DNA from: Pseudoxanthomonas sp.
Lineage (GTDB): Bacteria; Pseudomonadota; Gammaproteobacteria; Xanthomonadales; Xanthomonadaceae
DNA: 32,142 nucleotides
Direction of reading: 5' to 3'
Assembly (NCBI RefSeq): GCF_024710765.1
Contig: NZ_JANJUE010000169.1
Location: 1 to 32,142, forward strand
A program made the position numbers and the translations under genes. The notes beneath the pieces are model-generated. The model was not told the origin of the DNA. It saw only the letters and a list, made by a program, of their open reading frames with translations, and searched no databases. Below, in pieces: positions 1 to 13,048 of this stretch; positions within the stretch are counted from its first letter, which is position 1; every line of letters begins with the position of its first letter.

Positions 1-243
1 ACCTACCGTGAACTGGTGCCGGGCGAGCGCATCCGCTACGACGATCAGTTCGAGAATCCAGCGCTGCCGGGCACGATGCAGGTCAGCGTGTCGCTCAAGG
101 CGGTGGCCTGCGGCACCGAGATCAGCATCGTGCAGGAAGGCATCCCCGCGATGATTCCGGTGGAGTTCTGCTATCTCGGCTGGCAGGAATCGCTGGGCCT
201 GCTCGCCAACGTAGTCGAACCCCAGATTCCCGACAACCCCTGA
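1..243 (+). CDS. SRPBCC (AHSA1-like) family protein, 3' part only
   Basis: The frame is open from base 1 and ends at TGA 241-243, so only the last 80 residues are present and the start lies outside the window. The visible part has the usual C-terminal pattern of SRPBCC/AHSA1 (activator of Hsp90 ATPase homologue) proteins: an 'RIRYDDQF' strand, a GTMQVSVSLK strand, then 'GTEISIVQEGIP', and a final helix around CYLGWQESLGLLANLVEP-like residues. Such proteins have a helix-grip fold that holds hydrophobic ligands, and their substrates are mostly unknown. The gene ends 18 bases before prpF on the same strand and is probably cotranscribed with it. A role in propionate metabolism is suggested by that context only. 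Confidence 0.8.
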   Translation, partial: TYRELVPGERIRYDDQFENPALPGTMQVSVSLKAVACGTEISIVQEGIPAMIPVEFCYLGWQESLGLLANVVEPQIPDNP

Positions 244-261
244 CAGAACATCGAGACGTCC

Positions 262-1455
262 ATGCCGCACGCGCCCCAGATCCGAATCCCCGCCACCTAC
301 ATGCGTGGAGGCACCAGCAAGGGCGTGTTCTTCCGCCTGCAGGACCTGCCCGAATCCGCGCGCGTGCCGGGCGCGGCGCGCGATGCGCTGATGCGGCGGG
401 TGATTGGCAGTCCGGATCCCTACGGCAAGCAGATCGACGGCATGGGCGGGGCCACCTCGAGCACCAGCAAGACGGTGATCCTGGCGAAGAGCGCACGGCC
501 CGATCACGATGTCGACTACCTGTTCGGCCAGGTGTCCATCGACAGCGCCTTCGTCGACTGGAGCGGCAACTGCGGCAACCTGTCGGCGGCGGTGGGTTCG
601 TTCGCCATCGCGGGTGGACTGGTGGACGCCGCGCGCATCCCGCGCGATGGCCTCTGCACGGTACGGATCTGGCAGTCGAACATCGGCAAGACCATCGTCG
701 CGCACGTGCCGATCACCGACGGGCAGGTTCAGGAGACCGGCGACTTCGAACTCGACGGCGTGACCTTTCCGGCGGCGGAAGTGCAACTGGAGTTCCTGGA
801 TCCGGCCGACGAGGGCGAAGGCGAGGGCGGTGGCGCGATGTTCCCCACCGGCAATCTGGTCGACACACTGGACGTGCCGGGCGTGGGTACTTTTCCGGCC
901 ACGCTGATCAACGCCGGCATTCCGACCATCTTCGTCAACGCCGCCGACATCGGCTACACGGGCGCCGAGTTGCAGGACGCCATCAATGGCGACCCGCAGG
1001 CGCTGGCGATGTTCGAAACCATCCGCGCGCATGGCGCGATGCGGATGGGTCTGATCAGCGAGGTGTCGGAGGCCGCGCGCCGCCAGCACACGCCGAAGGT
1101 GGCGTTCGTGGCCCCCGCGAAGGATTACCTCACCTCCAGTGGCAAGCAGGTGGCGGCGGGCGATATCGATCTGCTGGTCCGCGCGATGTCGATGGGCAAG
1201 CTGCACCACGCGATGATGGGCACGGCCGCGGTCGCCATCGGCACCGCCGCGGCGGTGCCGGGCACCCTGGTCAATCTGGCCGCGGGTGGTGGCGAGCGCA
1301 GCGCGGTGCGTTTCGGCCATCCCTCCGGCACCTTGCGGGTGGGCGCCGAAGCCACGCAGGAAAATGGCGAATGGAAAGTCGCCAGGGCGATCATGAGCCG
1401 CAGCGCGCGCATCCTGATGGAAGGCTGGGTCCGCGTTCCCGGCGACGCCTTCTGA
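262..1455 (+). CDS. prpF: 2-methylaconitate cis-trans isomerase PrpF
   Basis: A 397-residue protein of full family length. PrpF isomerises the 2-methylaconitate made by AcnD so that aconitase can hydrate it, as part of the 2-methylcitrate cycle for propionyl-CoA disposal in the cytoplasm. Visible signatures are the N-terminal 'YMRGGTSKGVFF' (residues 13-24), 'TSSTSKTVIL' with Lys70, and 'SGNCGNLSAAVG' with Cys104. Lys70 and Cys104 sit where, from memory, the Shewanella enzyme has Lys73 and Cys107 at its active site. The fold is a diaminopimelate-epimerase-like duplication. Start ATG 262 is the first in frame after the preceding stop and begins directly with the conserved 'PQIRIPATYMRGG' segment. 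acnD, prpC and prpB are probably upstream, outside the window. A separate prpD lies at 16245. Confidence 0.96.
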   Translation: MPHAPQIRIPATYMRGGTSKGVFFRLQDLPESARVPGAARDALMRRVIGSPDPYGKQIDGMGGATSSTSKTVILAKSARPDHDVDYLFGQVSIDSAFVDWSGNCGNLSAAVGSFAIAGGLVDAARIPRDGLCTVRIWQSNIGKTIVAHVPITDGQVQETGDFELDGVTFPAAEVQLEFLDPADEGEGEGGGAMFPTGNLVDTLDVPGVGTFPATLINAGIPTIFVNAADIGYTGAELQDAINGDPQALAMFETIRAHGAMRMGLISEVSEAARRQHTPKVAFVAPAKDYLTSSGKQVAAGDIDLLVRAMSMGKLHHAMMGTAAVAIGTAAAVPGTLVNLAAGGGERSAVRFGHPSGTLRVGAEATQENGEWKVARAIMSRSARILMEGWVRVPGDAF

Positions 1456-1487
1456 GCGGTCCGGAGCGCTCCGGCCGCCATCAATGA

Positions 1488-1515
1488 AAAAGGGCGGGCC
1501 CGGGCCCGCCCTTTT
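1488..1515. terminator. Bidirectional intrinsic terminator between prpF and the GST gene
   Basis: A perfect 28-bp palindrome: AAAAGGGCGGGCCC followed by its exact reverse complement. It has a GC-only core flanked by A4 and T4, so it gives a hairpin followed by U residues when read on either strand. It lies 32 bases after the prpF stop and 7 bases after the end of the convergent glutathione transferase gene, so it can serve both. Confidence 0.9.
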
Positions 1516-1522
1516 GTCTTGC

Positions 1523-2134
1523 TCAATGCAGGCCTTCGGCCTTGAGCGCGGCCTGCACGCCCGGGTCGGCTTCCATCCGCTGGCGGAACGCCGCCAGGTT
1601 GTCGAGGCCGCTCAGATCCACGCCGACGTTGCCGGCCCAGCGCAGGGTGATGTAGAGGTAGGGATCGGCGAAGCTGCGGAAACCGGCCAGCCAGTCACGA
1701 CCTTCCAGCCGCTGGTTGGCGCTCTCGAACAGCCCGCGCAGGCGTTTGCGCGCGGCGGTCTTGATGGCATCGAATTCGGCTTCGTCGGCGATGAACTTGC
1801 CCGGTGCGAACAGCGGGGTGAACGCCGGATGCACGTCGGAGTTGACGAAGGACAGCCAGCGCGCCGCTTCGGCCCGCTGCTGCGGGGAGCCGTCACCACC
1901 CAGGCCGGCCTGCGGGAAGCTGTCGGCGATGTAACCCATGATGGCGGCGTTCTGGGTCAGGACGAAATCACCGTCCACGATGGCCGGCACCGCGCCGGTC
2001 GGATTGATCGCCAGGTACTCCGGCGTCTTCATTTCCGCGGCGGTCATCACCTTCACCTCGAAGGGCTGGCCGGTCCATTGCAGGGCGATGTGGTCGGCGG
2101 TGGAGCACGCGCCGGGCTTGGTGTACAGCTTCAT
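1523..2134 (-). CDS. Glutathione S-transferase, beta-class-like
   Basis: A cytosolic 203-residue GST, the usual length. The N-terminal thioredoxin-like domain starts 'MKLYTKPGACS', with Cys10 at the position of the beta-class catalytic cysteine. The cis-proline region is 'NPTGAVPAIV' (44-53), followed by 'GDFVLTQNAAIMGYIAD'. The all-helical C-terminal domain carries 'NSDVHPAFTPLF' with His102, matching the conserved beta-class histidine. The frame continues upstream, but the start at 2134 is preferred because the protein then begins with the family's first strand and a GGAG ribosome-binding site lies just before it. The GST activity and fold are clear; the electrophilic substrate cannot be read from sequence. 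Confidence 0.93.
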   Translation of the reverse strand: MKLYTKPGACSTADHIALQWTGQPFEVKVMTAAEMKTPEYLAINPTGAVPAIVDGDFVLTQNAAIMGYIADSFPQAGLGGDGSPQQRAEAARWLSFVNSDVHPAFTPLFAPGKFIADEAEFDAIKTAARKRLRGLFESANQRLEGRDWLAGFRSFADPYLYITLRWAGNVGVDLSGLDNLAAFRQRMEADPGVQAALKAEGLH

Positions 2135-2211
2135 GGGTGGACTCCGGTACAGAAAAAGCGAGCCGGGAACTCTCCCAGACCCACCGGGTGTCCACAAGCC
2201 CGGCGGCGCAA

Positions 2212-2232
2212 CGGACCGTCACGGACGGTCCG
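2212..2232. terminator. Hairpin between cell-wall hydrolase and GST genes
   Basis: CGGACCGTC, a 3-base loop ACG, then GACGGTCCG: a perfect 9-bp stem. On the minus strand it lies 19 bases after the hydrolase stop and 78 bases before the GST start. There is no strong U-tract behind it, so it may be a weak terminator or an RNA-end-stabilising stem. Confidence 0.45.
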
Positions 2233-2250
2233 CTTGCCGGCGGAGCAGGT

Positions 2251-2721
2251 TTACGAGCGCGGCGGTTGCGCTTGCGGCTTCAGCGACTGCACGCGCAGGA
2301 AGGTGTGATCGCCGATGGTGGCCACGCGGTACGCGTTGCGCCAGCTCGGACTGGCGATCTGGTGGGCCATGAAGTGGCTGGCGCCCGGCACGAGTTCCTT
2401 GCGCTGGCCGGGCGGCAGGGCCCAGTTGCGCTCGGCGTTCAGGGCCACGCTGACCGACTTGGCCCAGGCGTCCGCGTTCTGCAGGCGGGTGCCGGGGGCG
2501 ACGATGGTGGGGGCGAACTGCTTGCGGGCGGTCACCACTTCACAGACCGAATCGCCCCACAGGCCGCTGTCGCGGCGGCGCAGGGCGACTTCGGCGACGG
2601 CTTGCTGGCCGCGCAGGGTCTGGTCGCGGGCTTCCAGGTATACGGTGGTACTCAGGCACAACGAATCGGCGGCCGGCTGCGGCAACATCTGCGACAGCCA
2701 GAGAATCCAGGCCAGTTTCAT
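2251..2721 (-). CDS. Cell-wall hydrolase, SleB-like (Hydrolase_2 family)
   Basis: A 156-residue protein. After a short N-terminal hydrophobic stretch (residues 1-18, MKLAWILWLSQM) that looks like a weak signal peptide comes the Hydrolase_2 pattern: 'LCLSTTVYLEARDQTLRGQQ' with Glu30 as the likely catalytic acid, then 'AVAEVALRR', and a C-terminal 'GASHFMAHQIASPSWRNAY' followed by 'ATIGDHTFL'. This family, related to the spore cortex enzyme SleB, cleaves peptidoglycan glycan strands; in Gram-negatives the role is presumably cell-wall turnover in the periplasm. The start at 2721 is chosen over upstream in-frame starts because AAGGAG lies 5 bases before it and the upstream part lacks protein-like composition. 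The exact bond cleaved is not determinable here. Confidence 0.85.
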   Translation of the reverse strand: MKLAWILWLSQMLPQPAADSLCLSTTVYLEARDQTLRGQQAVAEVALRRRDSGLWGDSVCEVVTARKQFAPTIVAPGTRLQNADAWAKSVSVALNAERNWALPPGQRKELVPGASHFMAHQIASPSWRNAYRVATIGDHTFLRVQSLKPQAQPPRS

Positions 2722-3177
2722 GGGAACTCCTTGCTCCGTCTTTGCCGGTCCCGACCGCTCCGATCCATTGGAAGCGGCGGGGGAGGGGACGCGGCATGGC
2801 GTCATGGGGAGGCAGCCTTCACACGGGCTGCCCGGGGTCCCGGCTGAATGGATGAGGGCGCCGGGGTGGCCTGCCAGAACTGGGGGGCGGGCCGAAAAGT
2901 TGGCGCAAGGTACGGGCAAAAAACGGAACCCCCCCTGAACACGCCGGGTTGACAGCTCTACTAAGTATTTGATTGGAAATGCTTGTTGGTGAAAACGGCG
3001 TCAAGGTCGAGGCGGCTTCGCGGTGGGTCCGGTTGCCGTCGCGTACCGACCGGAAATACCCGGAAAACCGCGCGGAAAGGCGCCTGCCGACGCACAGGCA
3101 TCGCCCGAGGTAGACATGTTTTTGTGATGGCCGTCATCAAGTGCGACGGGGAGCGATTGCCCCTGCCACCCGTCTGT
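2722..3177. other. Gene-free region with a short AT-rich patch
   Basis: This 456-bp stretch lies between the start of the cell-wall hydrolase gene and the 3' end of fadH. I see no convincing coding frame. Around 2949-3000 the composition turns AT-rich against a GC-rich background, and a consensus TTGACA occurs at 2949-2954 on the plus strand, but no good -10 sits 16-18 bases after it. The rest probably holds the hydrolase leader and the untranslated 3' end of fadH. Confidence 0.5.
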
Positions 3178-6753
<3,576 letters not shown>

Positions 6754-6757
<4 letters not shown>

Positions 6758-7479
6758 GTGACCCCATCGCTTCCCTGATCGCGCGGCTGCTGGCCGAGCG
6801 CTGGCTGCCGCGCGAAGACCGCGCCGTGCGCCAGATCCTGGTCGACGCCGAATTGCGCGACGATCTCGACCGCCGCCTCGCCGCCGCCGGCCTGCGCCTG
6901 CTCGAACATCCCTATGCCGCGCATGTCGCGGTGGGCGTGGCGCGCACGCAGGAGAACGAGGTGTTCGGCAACGCCGAAGCCTGGGCGGCGAGCAACCTGT
7001 CGCTGGGCCGCGACGCGCTGGCGCTGCTGGTGGTGCTGTGGGCGCTGCTGGTGCTGCCCAAGCGCCAGCGCCAGATCGCCCGCCAGGAAGGTGAGCGCGC
7101 GCAGGAGCAGGAACAGATGTTCGCCGAACTCAAGCCGGTGCCGGTGGGCGCGGAAGTGATCGAACCGGTCAACGAGCGCACCCTGCTGGCCGACTTCAGC
7201 GACAAGCTCGGCGGCAAGGGCCGCCTGCAGATGAACCTGGGCGCCTTGCAGCGGCAGGGTTTCATCGTCCGCCGCCGCGAACGCATCCATGAAGGGCCGC
7301 TGCTGGATTTGGCTTTCGACTACGAACGCATCGCCAGCCGGGTGATGGACGGCGCGCTGTCGCAGGTCATCGAGGAAGCACGGCAGTCGCAGGCCGCCGC
7401 CCGCGAGCGCGGCGAGGAAGAGGGCGCGGACGCGCCCGAGGACATGGCGGAAGACGAGGAGATGCAGGCCGATGTTTGA
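6754..7479 (+). CDS. Condensin KITE subunit, MukE/MksE (JetB)-like
   Basis: 241 residues. It begins inside the stop of the kleisin gene (ATGA at 6754-6757) and its own stop overlaps the SMC start, so the three products are translationally coupled. Two winged-helix units can be traced: one around 'AVRQILVDAELRDDLDRRLAAAGLRLLEH' and one around 'ERTLLADFSDKLGGKGRLQMNLGALQRQGFI', typical of tandem winged-helix KITE proteins that bind the kleisin. The hydrophobic run 'DALALLVVLWALLVLPKR' (about 87-104) fits a buried helix of that fold better than a membrane span. The C-terminal 30 residues are strongly acidic. Function is inferred from gene order kleisin-KITE-SMC, the order of mksFEB in Pseudomonas. 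Confidence 0.75.
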
Positions 7480-10279
7480 GTTCCGTCAGCTGGAAGTCGT
7501 CCACTGGGATTACTGGCAGCGCTACACGCTGCCGCTGGACGCTTCGATCATCACCGTGGTCGGCCCCAACGGTTCCGGCAAGACCACCCTGCTGGATGCG
7601 CTGCGCACGCTGCTGGCCATCGACGATCGCGACATGGCGCGCGACTACAAGACCTACCTGCGCCACAACGGCAAGCCGTACGCATGGCTGCGCGCGGTGG
7701 TCAGCAATCCGGCCGATCGGCGCGGCAAGCGCGCGTTCTTTCCGTACATGGACGAGCAGGTCACGATCGCCTGCCGGGTGCGCAAGCGCGGCGGTGACTG
7801 GTCGCGCGACTACCAGATCGTTCCCGGCGACGTACCCGTCGAAACCCTGGAGCAGGGCGGCGAATGGCTGGGCGTGCGCGACTACCGGGTGCGCCTGGCC
7901 GGCGCCGGCCTGAGCCGCGCCATCTGCCGCGTGCTGACCCTGGAACAGGGCGCCACCGACAAGCTCTGCCAGCTGTCGCCGCGCGAACTGCTGCAACTGG
8001 TGTTCGACGTGTTCGAGGACAAGGCGGTGCTGGACGATTACCAGCGCGCGCGCAGCGAACAGTTCGACGTGGAGAAGGAAATCGGCCAGCTCCAGCAGGG
8101 CCTGGCCGAACTCCATCTGCGGCTGGAGTCCTCGCGCGCCGACGTGCGTTCGTTCGAGGATGGCCTGTCGCTGCGATCCCAGCGCAACCGCCTGCATACC
8201 GAGATCGTGCCGAAGGTGGAACTGGCGGATCTGCGCGCGACCATCGAGGGCGCGCGTCCGCGCCTGACCGGCCTGCGGCGCGCGCTGCGCGAACGCGGCC
8301 ACGCACATGCCACCTTGCTGGCGCAGGAAACCGGCGCGCAGGCGCAGCGCGCCACCCTGCAGCAGGCCCTGGCCGAGGTTCGCCAGCGCCAGACCCAGGC
8401 CGAGGCGGTGTTCACCCATGCCCGCGACCATGCCCGTGACGCGGAAATGCTGGTCAAGCGGCGCGACGATCTGGATCGCCTGCAGGGCGGCCGCAAGGGC
8501 GCCGACGTCAAGGCGCTGAGCCGCGAGGTCGAGGAGGGACGACGCCGCCAGGCCGAACTGAAGCTGGAAGGCCAGCGCGATCGCCAGCGCGCCGCCGAGA
8601 TCACCGCGCAGGTCGCCGCGATCAGTGGCGGTGGCCGGGTCACCGAGCCGTTCGAGCGGGACTTCCGCGCCGCGCTCGACGCCAAAGGCATCGGCCACAA
8701 GGTGCTGACCGAACTGGTCGAGATTGCCGACCCGGATTGGGCCACCGCGGTGGAAGCGGTGCTGGCGCCCTATCGCCACCTGCTGGTGCTGGATGCGCCC
8801 AGGGATGCCGCCGCGGCCTGGCAACTGGGCGAGCAGATGCAGTACCGCCATTTCCTCGTTGCCGATCGTGCGCCGGCCGACAAGCCGACCCGCGGCTCGT
8901 TGCTGGAAGTCGTGCGTTTCCTGGACGATCCGCCGGCCTGGCTGCCGCGCCAGCTGGATCGCATCCAGCGGGTGGAGGATGTGCAGGCCGGTCATCGCCT
9001 GCCCAAGGGCCAGGACTGGATCACCGCCAAGGGCTATCTGCGCGAACAGCGAGGCGGCCGCCACATCGGCGGCAACGCGCATCACTTCGGCGCGGGCGCC
9101 CGCCAGGCGCAACTGGCCGAGCTACGCGTGGAGCTCGCTGCCATCCAGCAGCGTGCGCACGCGCGCGAAGAGGAACTGAGCCAGTTGGGCCAGCAGGTCG
9201 ACGCCAGCCAGGCGCGCCTGCTCGGACTGGGCGCGGGCAACGAACTGGTGACGCGCGCGGCCGAATTCGCGGACGCCGCCGAACGCCTGCCGGAACTGGC
9301 CGAGGCGGCGCAGCAGGCGGTGACCGCGCTGCTGGAAGTGCGGGCCGAGCTGGATCGCCTGGCCGCAGAGGACAAGGCCGAGAGCATCGCCGCGGCCAGC
9401 CGTGCCGGTGAACTGAAGGCGCTGGCGAACGAACTGCGCGAGCGCGGGCAACAGATTGCGCAGGAACGGATGGCGCTGGCGCAGCGCATCGTCGACTTCC
9501 GTCGCCGCCGCGCGCAGATGCCGGTGGAATGGCGTGGCGTGGCGGCCCTGCGCGCCGCGCGCGACGAATATGAAAGCGCCAATGCGGTGCGGCGCGAAGT
9601 CGAGCGCATCGACGAACGGCTGGCGCGCGGCGCCTATGTCGAAGACGACGGTTGCGTCGCCCTGCGCGACAAATTCGCCGCCGACCACGCCGGACTGGAA
9701 GCGGCCATCGGCAAGCGCGAGGCGCACCTGCACCGCGCGCGCAAGCTCACCGAGGAGGCACGCGGCGCCTACATCAACGTGCTGCGCGCCACCGTCCGCC
9801 GCTACCGCAAGAACCTGGTCGCGCTGGGTGAACTGTCCGGCATCGGTGTCGACGTGGAGATGCCGGAACTGGTCAACGAGGACACCGCGCTGGCCCAGGC
9901 CGGCCTGACGGTGCGCTTCGATTTCGATCGCAAGGGCTGGATCGGCCTGGACGACGGCGAGGCCTCCGGCGGCCAGCAGGTCATGAAGTCGCTGCTGCTG
10001 CTGGTGGCGCTGCTGCGCGACGAGGAGCAGCCGGGCGGATTCGTCTTCATCGACGAGCCGTTCGCGCACCTGGACGTGGCCAACATCGAGAAGGTCGGCC
10101 GGTTCCTGCGTTCGACCGATGCCCAGTACATCCTGACCACGCCGATCACGCACAACGTCAACGTGTTCGAGCCCTCGGATCTGGTGCTGGCCACCAGCAA
10201 GCGGCGCGCCGGCAGCAGTTGGGCCGAGCCGGTGGCGGTGCTCAAGCGCGATCGCAGCCAGGACGCCGCCGCGGCCTGA
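7472..10279 (+). CDS. SMC-like condensin ATPase, MukB/MksB (JetC)-like
   Basis: 935 residues with full SMC architecture. Walker A 'GPNGSGKTT' is at 31-39, the ABC signature 'ASGGQQ' at 831-836 and Walker B 'FVFIDEP' at 857-863, followed by 'FAHLDVANIEKVG'. Two coiled-coil arms run at about 195-385 and 545-790 and flank a globular hinge at about 390-540. The arms are short compared with MukB, as in MksB-type proteins. It should form a head-engaging dimer that extrudes DNA loops with the two upstream partners. Start ATG 7472 overlaps the KITE gene stop by 8 bases. The next gene downstream is an unrelated LysE exporter on the other strand, so no JetD/MksG nuclease follows. Likely jobs are an accessory condensin or an incomplete plasmid-defence system. 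Confidence 0.85.
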   Translation: MFEFRQLEVVHWDYWQRYTLPLDASIITVVGPNGSGKTTLLDALRTLLAIDDRDMARDYKTYLRHNGKPYAWLRAVVSNPADRRGKRAFFPYMDEQVTIACRVRKRGGDWSRDYQIVPGDVPVETLEQGGEWLGVRDYRVRLAGAGLSRAICRVLTLEQGATDKLCQLSPRELLQLVFDVFEDKAVLDDYQRARSEQFDVEKEIGQLQQGLAELHLRLESSRADVRSFEDGLSLRSQRNRLHTEIVPKVELADLRATIEGARPRLTGLRRALRERGHAHATLLAQETGAQAQRATLQQALAEVRQRQTQAEAVFTHARDHARDAEMLVKRRDDLDRLQGGRKGADVKALSREVEEGRRRQAELKLEGQRDRQRAAEITAQVAAISGGGRVTEPFERDFRAALDAKGIGHKVLTELVEIADPDWATAVEAVLAPYRHLLVLDAPRDAAAAWQLGEQMQYRHFLVADRAPADKPTRGSLLEVVRFLDDPPAWLPRQLDRIQRVEDVQAGHRLPKGQDWITAKGYLREQRGGRHIGGNAHHFGAGARQAQLAELRVELAAIQQRAHAREEELSQLGQQVDASQARLLGLGAGNELVTRAAEFADAAERLPELAEAAQQAVTALLEVRAELDRLAAEDKAESIAAASRAGELKALANELRERGQQIAQERMALAQRIVDFRRRRAQMPVEWRGVAALRAARDEYESANAVRREVERIDERLARGAYVEDDGCVALRDKFAADHAGLEAAIGKREAHLHRARKLTEEARGAYINVLRATVRRYRKNLVALGELSGIGVDVEMPELVNEDTALAQAGLTVRFDFDRKGWIGLDDGEASGGQQVMKSLLLLVALLRDEEQPGGFVFIDEPFAHLDVANIEKVGRFLRSTDAQYILTTPITHNVNVFEPSDLVLATSKRRAGSSWAEPVAVLKRDRSQDAAAA

Positions 10280-10289
10280 CCGCACGGCA

Positions 10290-10919
10290 TCAGGCGGCCT
10301 GCCTGCGCAATCGCAACAGGCCCATGCCCAGGCCGATGAACAGCGCGCCACTGGCGCGCTGCCAGAGGCGCCCGCGCGCGCCGCCGAGCCAACGATGCAA
10401 CCGGCGTGCGGCGAGGACATAGCAAAGGTGCGACAGCACCGTGCAGGCGGCGAAGGTGACCGCCAGCAACAAACCCTGGCCCCAGGGCGACGCACGCGTG
10501 GGCATGAACTGCGGCAGCAGCGCGGAGAAGAACAGGATGCTCTTCGGATTGGTCGCCGCCACCAGCACGCCCTGGCCGAACAACCGCCACGCGTCGCCGT
10601 TGGGCGGTATTGGCGGATTGCCCGGCGCGAATGGCGGCGAACTGCGCCATTGGCGGATGCCGAGGTAAACCAGATAAACCGCACCGGCCAGTTTGAGCAC
10701 GGTGAACGCCGTCGAGGATGCCTGCAACAACGCGCCGAGCCCGAGCAGTGCGGTGACCGCCACCACGAACACCCCGATCGCGTTGCCGGCCGAACTCAAT
10801 AGTGCGCGTCGCGCGCCCAAGGTGGCCGCATTGGAGACCGCCAGCAACACCGCCGGTCCGGGAGTGAACGCGGTGATCAGCGACAGCGTGCAGAACAGCC
10901 ACCAGGCGCCGGCGCTCAT
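10290..10919 (-). CDS. LysE/RhtB-family amino-acid exporter
   Basis: 209 residues, the usual length, with about six hydrophobic segments. The family's first-helix motif 'AFTPGPAVLLAVSNAATLG' is present near residue 17, with 'GNAIGVFVVAV' and the mid-protein 'NPKSILFFSALLPQF'. These inner-membrane carriers export amino acids or derivatives; the substrate is not predictable here. Its ATG lies 3 bases after the stop of the upstream oxidoreductase gene, so it is the last gene of the minus-strand run. It ends 10 bases from the convergent SMC gene with no obvious terminator between them. Confidence 0.92.
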   Translation of the reverse strand: MSAGAWWLFCTLSLITAFTPGPAVLLAVSNAATLGARRALLSSAGNAIGVFVVAVTALLGLGALLQASSTAFTVLKLAGAVYLVYLGIRQWRSSPPFAPGNPPIPPNGDAWRLFGQGVLVAATNPKSILFFSALLPQFMPTRASPWGQGLLLAVTFAACTVLSHLCYVLAARRLHRWLGGARGRLWQRASGALFIGLGMGLLRLRRQAA

Positions 10920-10922
10920 GCG

Positions 10923-11942
10923 TCACTCCCAGCCCGCCAGCACCAGTTTGCCGATGGTGGTGCCGGACTCCAGCCGGCGATGCGCCTCGCGCAGGTTGGC
11001 CGCGTTGATGGAACCCAGCGTCTCGTGGTGGTTGCTGCGCAGTTCGCCGGCGTCGATCAGGCTGGCGGCGCGGTTGAGCAGGCGATGCTGTTCAATCAGA
11101 TCGGGCGTCTGGAAGCGCGGACGCGCGAACATCATTTCCCAGTGGATGCCGACCGACTTGGCCTTGTACGGATCGCCGATGCGCAGGTCGCCCTTCGGCT
11201 CGACGATCAGGCCCACGTGGCCGAGCGGGGCGATGATGTCGCCGATGGCGGTCCAGTAGCGATCGGTGTCGGCCAGGTTCAGCACGGCGTCGACCTGCGG
11301 GAAACCCATCGCGGCCAGTTGCGGCGCCAGATCCTGGCGGTGGTCGATGACATGGTGCGCGCCGAGCGAACGGCACCACTCAACCGTCTCCGGACGCGAG
11401 GCGGTGGCGATGACGGTGAAGCCGGCACGGCGTGCCAGCTGGATCGCCATCGAGCCGACCCCGCCAGCCCCGGCGATGATCAGCAGGCTGCGACGGTTGC
11501 ACTCGTTGTCGATGGAGTAGGGCATGCGATGGAACAGCAGTTCCCACGCGGTGATGGTGGTCAGCGGCAACGCCGCGGCCTGGGCGAAATCCAGCGTGGC
11601 CGGCTTGCGGCCCACCACGCGCTCGTCGACCCGTTGGAACTGCGCGTTGCTGCCGGCGCGGGTGACATCACCGGCGTAGTAGACCTCGTCGCCGGGCGCG
11701 AACAGGGTGACCTGGTCGCCGACCGCCTCGACCACGCCGGCAGCGTCATAGCCGAGCACGCGCGGGGGATCTTCCTGCTGTGGTTTGGGCGAGCGCACCT
11801 TGGTGTCGACGGGATTGACCGAGATGGCTTCCACCCGCACCAGGATGTCGTGGCCGGTGGGTTCTGGCTTGGGCAGTTCGATGTCCAGCAGGGATTGCGG
11901 ATCGTCGATGGGCAGATAGCGGGTGAGGCCGACGGCTTTCAT
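10923..11942 (-). CDS. MDR-family NADPH:quinone oxidoreductase (zinc-binding ADH family)
   Basis: 339 residues. The N-terminal GroES-like domain contains 'ILVRVEAISVNPVDTKVR' and 'VLGYDAAGVVEAVG'. The Rossmann domain has 'IIAGAGGVGSMAIQLARRAG', with the nucleotide loop at 158-163. The structural-zinc cysteine cluster of classical alcohol dehydrogenases is absent, so the zinc-binding family label is historical and a quinone or enone reductase is more likely. Start 11942 is chosen because 'MKAVGLTRYLP' is the canonical N-terminus and GGAG lies just upstream. It follows the aldo/keto reductase gene by 26 bases on the same strand. Confidence 0.9.
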   Translation of the reverse strand: MKAVGLTRYLPIDDPQSLLDIELPKPEPTGHDILVRVEAISVNPVDTKVRSPKPQQEDPPRVLGYDAAGVVEAVGDQVTLFAPGDEVYYAGDVTRAGSNAQFQRVDERVVGRKPATLDFAQAAALPLTTITAWELLFHRMPYSIDNECNRRSLLIIAGAGGVGSMAIQLARRAGFTVIATASRPETVEWCRSLGAHHVIDHRQDLAPQLAAMGFPQVDAVLNLADTDRYWTAIGDIIAPLGHVGLIVEPKGDLRIGDPYKAKSVGIHWEMMFARPRFQTPDLIEQHRLLNRAASLIDAGELRSNHHETLGSINAANLREAHRRLESGTTIGKLVLAGWE

Positions 11943-11968
11943 GCGGAGCTCCGGTAGCGGAAGGGGAT

Positions 11969-13000
<1,032 letters not shown>

Positions 13001-13048
13001 GGAATGTCCTCGAGGAGGGAGGGAAGAAATGGGGGATTCGTGGACGGC

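Noticed and set aside
3121-3150. Possible fadH terminator (TGATG...CATCA)
   Set aside because: The stem is only 5 bp, and on the fadH strand it is followed by A residues rather than a U-tract.
7367-9112. Minus-strand open frame of 581 codons opposite the SMC gene
   Set aside because: The SMC protein has all ATPase motifs and a coupled start; the antisense product is low-complexity and unrelated to any family I know.
10280-10926. Possible JetD/MksG nuclease downstream of the SMC gene
   Set aside because: I looked for it because the trio resembles Wadjet, but the only gene here is a minus-strand LysE-type membrane exporter, and upstream is fadH.
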